Source of the DNA: Gammaproteobacteria bacterium | Lineage (GTDB): Bacteria > Pseudomonadota > Gammaproteobacteria > Pseudomonadales > Pseudohongiellaceae | Assembly (NCBI GenBank): GCA_003451715.1 | Contig: DMJN01000069.1 | Location: forward strand, 1-5,732 | DNA length: 5,732 bases | Reading direction: 5' to 3' | In this document: positions 1-5,367 of the stretch, piece by piece | Layout of the letters: each line of letters opens with the position of its first letter | Numbering within the stretch: the first letter of the stretch is position 1 | The notes under the pieces: generated by a model | What the model saw: only the letters and a program-made list of their open reading frames with translations | Database searches by the model: none | Told to the model about the DNA's origin: nothing | Translations under genes and position numbers: made by a program

Positions 1-1280
1 GCGCTATCCAGTGTCTGTAGATTACCCGCTTCCAGTATCGCCACACCGCCGCACCAGACGTGAGACACCTGCGATGACTTGGCAGCATAGACCAGGTGGG
101 ATTGGGGATTGTTTTGAGGAGCCGTATTCAATTCATCGAGATTTACCGCAGCGATATCGGCGAATTTACCGATCTCAATACTGCCGATTAGCTGCTCTAT
201 TCCCAGTGCCTTGGCACCATTAATGGTAGCCATTTCCAATACCTGTTGTGCTGGCACAGCGCTGGCATCGTCTGCAACAGCCTTGGCCACCAATGCCGCC
301 GTGCGCATTTCGGAAAACAGGTCCAGGTCATTATTGCTGGCGGCGCCATCCGTACCCAGCGCAACGTTGACTGATTTTCCTAGCAATTTTGCCACCTCAC
401 AAAAGCCGCTGGCTAACTTCAGATTGGATTCCGGGCAGTGAATGACACTTGCTCCCTGTTCTTGAAGCAGGTCCATTTCTGCATCCAGCAGCTGGGTTGC
501 ATGTACACACAGTAGGCGTGGCGTGATTAGTCCCAACTCATTGAGTCGCTGTAGCGGGCGCCTGCCATCTCTTGCTACGGCGTCTGCCACTTCCTGCGCC
601 GTTTCATGCACATGCATATGGATTGGTACGTCCAGTTCTTCTGCCAGCATGCCGAGTTTTTGCAGGGGAGCATCAGAGACCGTATAGGGCGCGTGAGGTC
701 CGAATGCGGTATAGATCAAGTCACTGCTACGAAAATCATCGTGCAATTGAGTCGCCTTGAAGATGTACTCATCGGCATCTTGTGCCCATACGGTTGGAAA
801 ATCCAGGATAGGGCTGGCCAGTTGAACACGTATATGTGCATCCAGCGCCGCCTTTGCCACTTCATCAGGGTAGAAATACATGTCGGCAAAACAGGTAATC
901 CCCCCGCTTATCATCTCGGCGATCGCCAGGCTGGCACCCTCATGCACGAACTGTCGGTCCACCAGTTTGCCCTCCAATGGCCAGATGTGCTCTTCCAGCC
1001 ACTGTTTTAGGGGCATGTCATCGGCCACACCCCTGAACAGTGCCATAGGGGCATGGCCATGGGCATTAACCAGACCTGGGATGAGAACGTGCTGAGGTAG
1101 CTCGACGGTCTGCGTTGCACGTATGGTTTCCCGGGCTTGCGCAGTGCTACACAGGGCAATTATTTTTTTGTCTTTAATTGCCACTGCATGGTCATCCAGA
1201 ACCAGCCCTGCGGGGACCATGGGAAGTGTCCATCTGGCGTGAATAAGCAAGTCTGCTTCGAGTGGATTTTCAGTGTTCAA
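1..1280 (-). CDS. mtaD: 5'-methylthioadenosine / S-adenosylhomocysteine deaminase, amidohydrolase family (C-terminus cut by window edge)
   Basis: Zinc-dependent cytosolic deaminase that would convert methylthioadenosine and/or S-adenosylhomocysteine to the inosine forms, clearing by-products of SAM use. I read 426 codons on the minus strand with no stop before the edge. The family is usually about 440-450 residues, so only the extreme C-terminus is missing. Visible family marks: the N-terminal NAHGHAPM with metal ligands His74 and His76; FGPHAPYTVS with His196; HMHVHETAQE (His223, Glu226); VHATQL (His260); HCPESNLKLASG from His281; GTDGAASNN with the metal ligand Asp311; and the closing 'G-IEIGKFADI' strand near 366-376. 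The start is TTG at 1280-1278. No in-frame ATG lies upstream before a TAA within the putative -10 element, and the first internal ATG (codon 21) would remove the conserved 'DLLI' strand. A purine-rich Shine-Dalgarno precedes the TTG. It is divergent from gyrA. Substrate choice within the TRZ/ATZ hydrolases cannot be fixed from motifs; a guanine or other purine deaminase is less likely. Confidence 0.88.
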   Translation of the reverse strand, partial: MNTENPLEADLLIHARWTLPMVPAGLVLDDHAVAIKDKKIIALCSTAQARETIRATQTVELPQHVLIPGLVNAHGHAPMALFRGVADDMPLKQWLEEHIWPLEGKLVDRQFVHEGASLAIAEMISGGITCFADMYFYPDEVAKAALDAHIRVQLASPILDFPTVWAQDADEYIFKATQLHDDFRSSDLIYTAFGPHAPYTVSDAPLQKLGMLAEELDVPIHMHVHETAQEVADAVARDGRRPLQRLNELGLITPRLLCVHATQLLDAEMDLLQEQGASVIHCPESNLKLASGFCEVAKLLGKSVNVALGTDGAASNNDLDLFSEMRTAALVAKAVADDASAVPAQQVLEMATINGAKALGIEQLIGSIEIGKFADIAAVNLDELNTAPQNNPQSHLVYAAKSSQVSHVWCGGVAILEAGNLQTLDS

Positions 1281-1285
1281 ATTTG

Positions 1286-1295
1286 CTTCTCTTCT
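1286..1295 (-). promoter_or_regulatory. Ribosome binding site of mtaD
   Basis: Read on the minus strand this is AGAAGAGAAG, five bases before the TTG codon. It is a purine-rich, Shine-Dalgarno-like stretch, and it decides the start because the only ATG candidates lie well inside the conserved N-terminal domain. Confidence 0.55.
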
Positions 1296-1320
1296 GATTT
1301 TCTTTTGCTTCTCTGTAAAT

Positions 1321-1384
1321 CCCCTTTTCGGGTCTTGCAGACAGTTTGCATGGGGTCTCGCCGGGTTGAAATCAGCCCCCCGGC
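1321..1384 (-). other. GC-rich dyad elements in the mtaD 5' leader
   Basis: Two inverted repeats lie between the putative mtaD -10 and its start codon. The first is a perfect 6-bp stem (GCCGGG at 1360-1365 with CCCGGC at 1379-1384, 13-base loop). The second pairs CCCC at 1321-1324 with GGGG at 1352-1355 and encloses an imperfect palindrome around 1336-1350. The rest of the leader, about 1281-1320, is A/G-rich and unstructured. If transcription starts near 1387, the leader RNA would open with a strong hairpin. I could not match it to the SAH, SAM or other riboswitch consensus sequences I know. It could equally be a DNA-level operator or chance in a GC-rich stretch. Confidence 0.3.
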
Positions 1385-1393
1385 AGGGTCGCG

Positions 1394-1399
1394 ATTATA
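1394..1399 (-). promoter_or_regulatory. Putative -10 element for mtaD
   Basis: The minus strand reads TATAAT, a perfect sigma-70 -10 hexamer, about 114 bases upstream of the TTG start and followed by a GC-rich discriminator (CGCGACC). No good -35 lies 16-18 bases upstream (the 17-base position reads GCGCTA) and there is no extended TG motif, so the call rests on the hexamer and its position. Confidence 0.35.
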
Positions 1400-1469
1400 C
1401 CCTCAAATCCCTAAAATAGCGCCCCTTTATCTTACTTGGTAAATGTGATGGAACATATTGAAACTTAAA

Positions 1470-1493
1470 GGCTTTTTTGGTGCTAAAAAAGGC
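1470..1493. repeat. A6/T6 inverted repeat between the divergent promoters
   Basis: CTTTTTT at 1472-1478 pairs with AAAAAAG at 1485-1491 around a GGTGCT loop; a G-G mismatch and one more G-C pair extend the stem. The T and A tracts are centred about 12 bases apart, roughly one helical turn. The element lies about 30 bases upstream of the first gyrA-side -10 element. It may act as a bent or UP-like upstream element. It does not have the layout of a terminator for either flanking gene. Confidence 0.3.
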
Positions 1494-1522
1494 CGGCAGA
1501 GTGTCTTTTTGCGGTGGATTCA

Positions 1523-1531
1523 TGTTACAAT
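1523..1531 (+). promoter_or_regulatory. Putative gyrA promoter 1 (extended -10)
   Basis: TGTTACAAT is an extended -10 (TGn plus TACAAT, five of six consensus bases) followed by the GC-rich discriminator CGGGGC. The T-rich sequence at the -35 position has no good TTGACA match, which an extended -10 can tolerate. A start near 1538 would give a gyrA leader of about 330 bases. Confidence 0.42.
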
Positions 1532-1555
1532 CGGGGCTTTCGATAAGAGGCCGTT

Positions 1556-1592
1556 TTGGCACTAATTCACGACCGATTTACAACGTTATAAT
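1556..1592 (+). promoter_or_regulatory. Putative gyrA promoter 2 (overlapping -10 elements)
   Basis: TTGGCA at 1556-1561 (five of six matches to TTGACA) is followed after exactly 17 bases by TACAAC at 1579-1584. Three bases further on is a perfect TATAAT at 1587-1592, but that is 25 bases from TTGGCA and has no good -35 of its own. The run after TATAAT is CCCCCTCACCC, a GC-rich discriminator. One or both -10 elements may be used. The implied gyrA leader is about 270 bases and contains the whole tandem-repeat block. Confidence 0.42.
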
Positions 1593-1771
1593 CCCCCTCA
1601 CCCAGGGCCGATTTTCGGACCAATATTTAATCACTTGGGGCACAAGAAATACCCTTAATCGGCCGCTAAATTAATTGATGGATCATAGTTATTCGTTCAA
1701 GAAATTCACAACTAATTGTTGCACAGTCGATTCCGCTGTACCGCCTCAATATTTCAGGAAAAAGCTAGTCC

Positions 1772-1852
1772 ATGTTGACTCAGCTGAACCGCCTCAATTT
1801 TTCAGGGAAAAGCTGGTCCATGTCGGACTCGTTCTGCTCCCCAATCTTTTAG
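1772..1852 (+). CDS. Possible 26-codon leader peptide upstream of gyrA
   Basis: The ATG of repeat unit 1 (AGGA 12 bases upstream) opens a 26-residue frame beginning MLTQLNRLNF. It reads in frame through the ATG of unit 2 (AGGGA 11 bases upstream), which alone would give the 10-residue MSDSFCSPIF, and stops at TAG 1850-1852. That stop overlaps the AGGA of the gyrA ribosome binding site, and gyrA starts 14 bases later in another frame. This layout fits translational coupling or a leader peptide controlling gyrA. It may instead be a passive by-product of duplicating the gyrA start region. The peptide resembles nothing I recognise, and whether it is translated is unknown. Confidence 0.25.
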   Translation: MLTQLNRLNFSGKSWSMSDSFCSPIF

Positions 1853-1854
1853 GA
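1851..1854 (+). promoter_or_regulatory. Ribosome binding site of gyrA
   Basis: AGGA lies 12 bases before the ATG at 1867, a somewhat long spacing that all three repeat units share (11-12 bases). The gyrA frame is closed by TAG at 1861-1863, so translation cannot begin further upstream in this frame and the start is fixed. Confidence 0.55.
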
Positions 1855-1866
1855 AAAAGCTAGTTT

Positions 1867-4443
1867 ATGTCTGAGTTTGCCAAGCAGGTTTTGCCTGTCG
1901 CATTAGAAAGTGAAATGCGTGAATCCTACCTCGCCTATGCGATGAGTGTCATCGTAGGGCGTGCTCTGCCAGACGTGAGAGACGGGCTGAAACCGGTACA
2001 TCGTCGCGTGTTGTTTGCCATGAATGTGCTCTCCAACGACTACAACAAGCCCTACAAGAAGTCGGCCCGCGTCGTTGGTGATGTCATCGGCAAGTATCAC
2101 CCCCATGGCGACACTGCCGTATATGACACCATAGTGCGTATGGCACAGAGTTTTTCTTTGCGCTACCCATTAGTAGATGGACAGGGTAATTTCGGTTCGA
2201 TAGATGGCGATGCTGCGGCGGCCATGCGCTATACCGAGATACGCATGGCCAAGATTGCCCACGATCTGCTGGCTGATCTCGACAAGGAAACCGTGGATTT
2301 CTCGCCAAATTACGATGGCACTGAGGATATCCCGGATGTATTGCCCACCCAGGTACCAAACCTGCTGGTTAACGGATCTTCGGGTATTGCAGTCGGCATG
2401 GCCACCAACACCCCGCCACACAATCTGAACGAAGTGATAAGTGGGGCAATTGCCTTACTGGATAATTCTGAGCTTGAGGTGGATGGTTTAATGGAGTACA
2501 TCCAGGGACCCGATTTTCCAACTGCCGGAATCATCAACGGTAGAGCGGGTATCGTGCAGGCCTATCGAACCGGGAGAGGGCGCATCTATGTACGTGCCAG
2601 GGCTGACATAATTGAAAACGAAAAATCTGGCAAGCAAAGTATTATCGTTACGGAGATTCCCTATCAGCTCAATAAATCCAAGCTGATTGAGAAGATCGCT
2701 GATTTAGTAAAAGAGAAGAAGGTCGAAGGCATTACCGAGTTACGCGACGAATCGGACAAGGATGGCTTGCGAGTTGTCATCGAATTGCGCAAAGGCGAAA
2801 TGGGAGACGTGGTGCTCAATAATCTGTATGCACAGACGCAGATGCAATCTGTATTTGGCATCAACATGGTGGCACTGGTTGATGGGCAGCCAAAATTGCT
2901 CAATCTTAAAGAAGTTCTCGATGCGTTTATTCGACACCGTCGCGAAGTTGTCTCACGCCGAACGGCTCATCTGCTTCGAAAAGCCAGGGAGCGAGGCCAT
3001 GTTCTGGAAGGCCTGGCGGTGGCTCTTGCCAATATCGACGCGGTGATCGAGTTAATAAAGAGTTCTCCGAACTCCGCCGAGGCTAAAGAGAAACTCCTGG
3101 CACGGTCCTGGAAGTCTGATAGCGTGTTGGAAATGCTGGGGGAAGTTGGCTCTGATGCCTGTCGTCCCGATGATCTCGATCCGAGCTACGGCCTGAAGGA
3201 GGCGGAATATTTCCTGTCCCCGGAGCAGGCCCAGGCCATTCTCGAGTTGCGCCTGCATCGATTGACTGGACTCGAACACGAAAAACTAATCAATGACTAC
3301 CAGGAGCTTCTGAAGCAGATTGCCGATTACCTCGATATTCTTGAAAACCAACCACGCCTTCTCAGTGTCGTTCGTGAAGAATTGGAACAGATTCAAAAAG
3401 AATACGGTGACGAGCGACAAACCGAGATCGTCGGTTCTCAACAAGATCTTACTATGGAAGATCTGATATCAGAAGAGGATCGGGTAGTTACGATTTCCCA
3501 GAGTGGCTACGCCAAGACACAACCTATGGATGATTACACGGCGCAGCGCAGAGGCGGTATGGGGAAGGCGGCGGCCGCTGTGAAAGATGAGGATTTTGTC
3601 GAGCATCTATTGATCGCCAACACCCACGATACGCTTCTGTGTTTCAGCAGTATGGGAAAGGTTTACTGGCTGAAGGTATTCCTGATTCCTGTGGCGAGCC
3701 GAGCTTCCAGAGGAAAGCCCATCATCAATATTCTACCCCTGGAAGAAGGCGAACGAATAACCAGCATGCTACCGGTGACGGAGTATACCGATGACCACTT
3801 TGTCTTCATGGCCACTTCCTATGGTACGGTCAAGAAAACAGCCCTGACCAATTTTGCGCGTCAGCGCAGCGTAGGGTTACGGGCAATAGAACTGGATGAA
3901 GGCGATGAACTGATAGGCACAGCTATCACCGATGGAAGTCGAGATGTCATGTTAGTTAGCAGCAGTGGCAAGACCATTCGATTCGCGGAAGGTGATGTGA
4001 GGCCAATGGGCCGAACAGCCCGTGGCGTGCGCGGTATCAAGCAGGCGGCTGAGCACAGAATGATTGCACTCATCATCCCTGAAGATGACAAACAGATTCT
4101 GTCGGTCAGTGAGAACGGCTACGGAAAACGCACCAGGGTAGAAGATTTCCCGGTCTATGGTCGTGGCGGCCAGGGTGTGATCGGAATGCAGACCAGCGAC
4201 CGTAATGGTGCGGTGGTCGGGGCGGTCCAGGTTTCCGACAGCGATGAAATCATGTTGATCTCCGACAAGGGTACTCTGGTGCGTACCCGAGTCGAGGAAG
4301 TCTCGGTGCAGGGAAGAAATACTCAGGGTGTGAGGCTGATCCGGCTCAAGGAAGGGGAAAAAATGGTAGGCCTGGAACAGGTAGATGAGCCCGCAGACCC
4401 GGTTGAAGCAGAGGGCAATGGGGATGCCGAAACGTCTGAATAA
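1867..4443 (+). CDS. gyrA: DNA gyrase subunit A
   Basis: Breakage-reunion subunit of the A2B2 type II topoisomerase that introduces negative supercoils with ATP hydrolysed by GyrB; it acts on the nucleoid. The 858 residues compare with about 875 in E. coli, and the numbering matches E. coli through the active site. Arg32 and the catalytic tyrosine Tyr122 (in MRYTEIR) are present. The quinolone-determining region around 67-106 includes [10 protein letters not shown] with Thr83 and Asp87. The winged-helix/tower region is followed by the coiled-coil arms (about 365-500). The beta-pinwheel C-terminal domain runs from about 535 to 840, with the GyrA box at 560-566 reading QRRGGMG, where E. coli has Lys at the sixth position. 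This box separates it from ParC. The tail after about 840 is acidic (for example [11 protein letters not shown]), as in GyrA proteins where the tail modulates wrapping. The start is fixed by an in-frame TAG at 1861-1863. It is the first gene of a likely gyrA-pheA-tyrA unit. Confidence 0.98.
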   Translation: MSEFAKQVLPVALESEMRESYLAYAMSVIVGRALPDVRDGLKPVHRRVLFAMNVLSNDYNKPYKKSARVVGDVIGKYHPHGDTAVYDTIVRMAQSFSLRYPLVDGQGNFGSIDGDAAAAMRYTEIRMAKIAHDLLADLDKETVDFSPNYDGTEDIPDVLPTQVPNLLVNGSSGIAVGMATNTPPHNLNEVISGAIALLDNSELEVDGLMEYIQGPDFPTAGIINGRAGIVQAYRTGRGRIYVRARADIIENEKSGKQSIIVTEIPYQLNKSKLIEKIADLVKEKKVEGITELRDESDKDGLRVVIELRKGEMGDVVLNNLYAQTQMQSVFGINMVALVDGQPKLLNLKEVLDAFIRHRREVVSRRTAHLLRKARERGHVLEGLAVALANIDAVIELIKSSPNSAEAKEKLLARSWKSDSVLEMLGEVGSDACRPDDLDPSYGLKEAEYFLSPEQAQAILELRLHRLTGLEHEKLINDYQELLKQIADYLDILENQPRLLSVVREELEQIQKEYGDERQTEIVGSQQDLTMEDLISEEDRVVTISQSGYAKTQPMDDYTAQRRGGMGKAAAAVKDEDFVEHLLIANTHDTLLCFSSMGKVYWLKVFLIPVASRASRGKPIINILPLEEGERITSMLPVTEYTDDHFVFMATSYGTVKKTALTNFARQRSVGLRAIELDEGDELIGTAITDGSRDVMLVSSSGKTIRFAEGDVRPMGRTARGVRGIKQAAEHRMIALIIPEDDKQILSVSENGYGKRTRVEDFPVYGRGGQGVIGMQTSDRNGAVVGAVQVSDSDEIMLISDKGTLVRTRVEEVSVQGRNTQGVRLIRLKEGEKMVGLEQVDEPADPVEAEGNGDAETSE

Positions 4444-4455
4444 CTCTTCGGGCAC

Positions 4456-4487
4456 AACCGTCAGTGATCAGACGGTTTACTGACCGG
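4456..4487 (+). other. Competing hairpins between gyrA and pheA
   Basis: Hairpin A pairs AACCGTC (4456-4462) with GACGGTT (4471-4477), a perfect 7-bp stem with an 8-base loop, followed only by T-A-C-T-G. Hairpin B pairs GTCAGT (4460-4465) with ACTGAC (4479-4484) and extends by two more C-G pairs across one bulged C to 4487. The two share bases and exclude each other. Neither has a proper U-run, so a strong intrinsic terminator is unlikely. The element could be a weak or partial terminator, a processing site, or an attenuation-like switch ahead of pheA. Confidence 0.4.
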
Positions 4488-4510
4488 CTCTCCAAAACAT
4501 AATGTCTTGC

Positions 4511-4516
4511 AAGGGA
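4511..4516 (+). promoter_or_regulatory. Ribosome binding site of pheA
   Basis: AAGGGA lies six bases before the TTG at 4523. An in-frame TAG at 4517-4519 closes the frame just upstream, so this TTG is the only possible start that keeps the conserved N-terminus. Confidence 0.7.
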
Positions 4517-4522
4517 TAGACC

Positions 4523-5350
4523 TTGAGTAATCCATCAAAAATTGCCTACCTGGGGCCGCCTGGAACCTTTTCAGAAGTTGCCGTGCAGAATCATTTCGGA
4601 AGCGGCTGTGACATGCATGATTGTGCAAGCATTGACGATGTCTTTGTTGCCGTGGAGACGGCAGCAGCGGATTACGGTGTGGTGCCAGTGGAAAATTCCA
4701 CCGAGGGTGCGATTAATAATACCCAGGACTGCCTCATCGATTCGTCGCTGAAAATTCTCGGTGAAGAAATCGTGGCAGTCGAACAGAACTTGATGATCGC
4801 CGATGGGGGGAATCTCAACGAGATAGTCGCCATTGCCTCTCACAAACAATCCCTGGCACAGTGCCGCAATTGGTTACAGCAGAATTATCCTGGAATTGAA
4901 CTCATCGAATGTGCCAGCAATGCTGAGGCTGCGAAGCTGGCAAGTGATGACTGCACTATCGCGGCGATCGCGGGAGGGGCTGCCGCAATGAATTACGGTC
5001 TACGCATCGAGCACGCCCTGATTCAGGATCAACAACACAACAGCACTCGCTTTTTGGTTCTTGCCAATGGCGATACTGAACCGACAGGAAATGACAAGAC
5101 CAGCATTTTGATCTACACCGAAAATCGTCCGGGCGCATTGTTTAGAATTTTGGAGCCATTTGAGAATCTACAGGTGAGCCTTACCAAGATTGAGACACGA
5201 CCCTCGAAAAAAGAAGCCTGGGCTTACGTATTCTTCATCGATTTCGAAGGGCATATTAAAGATGAAATCATTCGCCAATTGTTCGGCAGGTTACAGTCCT
5301 GCACGGCGGAGATCAAAATACTAGGCTCTTACCCCGTATCCTCTGGCTGA
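4523..5350 (+). CDS. pheA: Prephenate dehydratase, monofunctional (no chorismate mutase domain)
   Basis: Converts prephenate to phenylpyruvate, the committed step to phenylalanine, in the cytosol. It has 275 residues; bifunctional gammaproteobacterial P-proteins are about 365. The dehydratase domain starts at once with KIAYLGPPGTFSE (6-18), followed by GVVPVENSTEGAINN (52-66), SHKQSLAQCR (106-115) and the catalytic NSTRF motif with Thr175. A regulatory ACT domain follows from about 193, with the phenylalanine-binding motifs in the forms GALF (204-207) and ETRP (224-227), so feedback inhibition by phenylalanine is expected. From memory, the C-terminal part (ETRP, YVFFID, LGSYP) resembles the Pseudomonas P-protein, so loss of the mutase domain seems likelier than acquisition of a foreign gene (inference). 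The TTG start has a good Shine-Dalgarno, and an in-frame stop 4 bases upstream rules out an N-terminal extension. gyrA ends 79 bases upstream, which leaves no room for a mutase. tyrA follows after 17 bases. Confidence 0.95.
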   Translation: MSNPSKIAYLGPPGTFSEVAVQNHFGSGCDMHDCASIDDVFVAVETAAADYGVVPVENSTEGAINNTQDCLIDSSLKILGEEIVAVEQNLMIADGGNLNEIVAIASHKQSLAQCRNWLQQNYPGIELIECASNAEAAKLASDDCTIAAIAGGAAAMNYGLRIEHALIQDQQHNSTRFLVLANGDTEPTGNDKTSILIYTENRPGALFRILEPFENLQVSLTKIETRPSKKEAWAYVFFIDFEGHIKDEIIRQLFGRLQSCTAEIKILGSYPVSSG

Positions 5351-5367
5351 TTCGCTGGTAGAAAAAA

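Larger units (their letters stand above)
1281..1726. other. Divergent mtaD-gyrA intergenic region
   Basis: This stretch carries no gene I can support. It holds leader and promoter signals for mtaD (1286-1399, minus), an A/T dyad (1470-1493), and promoter-like elements facing gyrA (1523-1592). A small imperfect hairpin follows at 1605-1621 (CCGA/TCGG around TTT, with an outer GG/CC beyond one mismatch). From about 1622 to 1726 it is AT-rich without clear signals, apart from a small CAAC/GTTG dyad near 1709-1721. Open frames crossing it have no recognisable protein and no ribosome binding site. Confidence 0.6.
1727..1869 (+). repeat. Triple tandem repeat containing the gyrA ribosome-binding site and start codon
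   Basis: There are three head-to-tail units: 1727-1774 (48 bases), 1775-1822 (48) and 1823-1869 (47). Units 1 and 2 match at 41 of 48 positions by hand alignment. The last 32 bases of unit 3 match unit 1 at 26 of 32, and AGGAAAAAGCTAG is identical in units 1 and 3. Every unit ends in AGG(A/G), an A-rich AGCT segment and ATG, so each carries its own Shine-Dalgarno/ATG module; the last ATG is the gyrA start. The simplest inference is that the gyrA initiation region was duplicated twice. There are no spacers between units, so this is not a CRISPR array. Unit 2 can also fold CTGAA at 1784-1788 against TTCAG at 1801-1805, next to its own Shine-Dalgarno. Confidence 0.9.

Noticed and set aside
606..1010. 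134-codon plus-strand open frame
   Set aside because: It lies wholly antisense to the well-supported mtaD coding frame and has no recognisable domain.
1360..1384. tRNA T-arm-like segment (GGGTTGAAATC)
   Set aside because: No acceptor, D or anticodon arms can be assembled around it; the similarity is limited to a few bases.
1137..1442. 101-codon plus-strand open frame running from mtaD into the intergenic region
   Set aside because: It overlaps the mtaD N-terminus, leader and -10 element, has no ribosome binding site, and its translation is low-complexity and unlike any family.
1470..1493. Intrinsic terminator
   Set aside because: The stem is nearly all A-T, no gene ends nearby on either strand, and it sits between divergent promoters.
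1556..1575. Sigma-54 promoter suggested by TTGGCAC
   Set aside because: The matching GC-containing -12 element is missing at the required spacing.
1675..1863. 62-codon open frame upstream of gyrA, in the gyrA frame, with 16-residue repeats (VDSAVPPQYF / VDSAEPPQFF)
   Set aside because: The peptide repeats simply restate the 48-base DNA repeat. It would begin at a TTG or ATG (1675/1678) with no Shine-Dalgarno, and it ends at TAG 1861-1863 just before gyrA. I see no sign that it is a real protein, although its stop codon usefully fixes the gyrA start.
1727..1869. CRISPR-like array
   Set aside because: The units are contiguous with no unique spacers, are diverged, and include the gyrA start codon.
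3952..4455. 167-codon minus-strand open frame antisense to the gyrA 3' end
   Set aside because: It is a codon-bias shadow of gyrA with no family resemblance.
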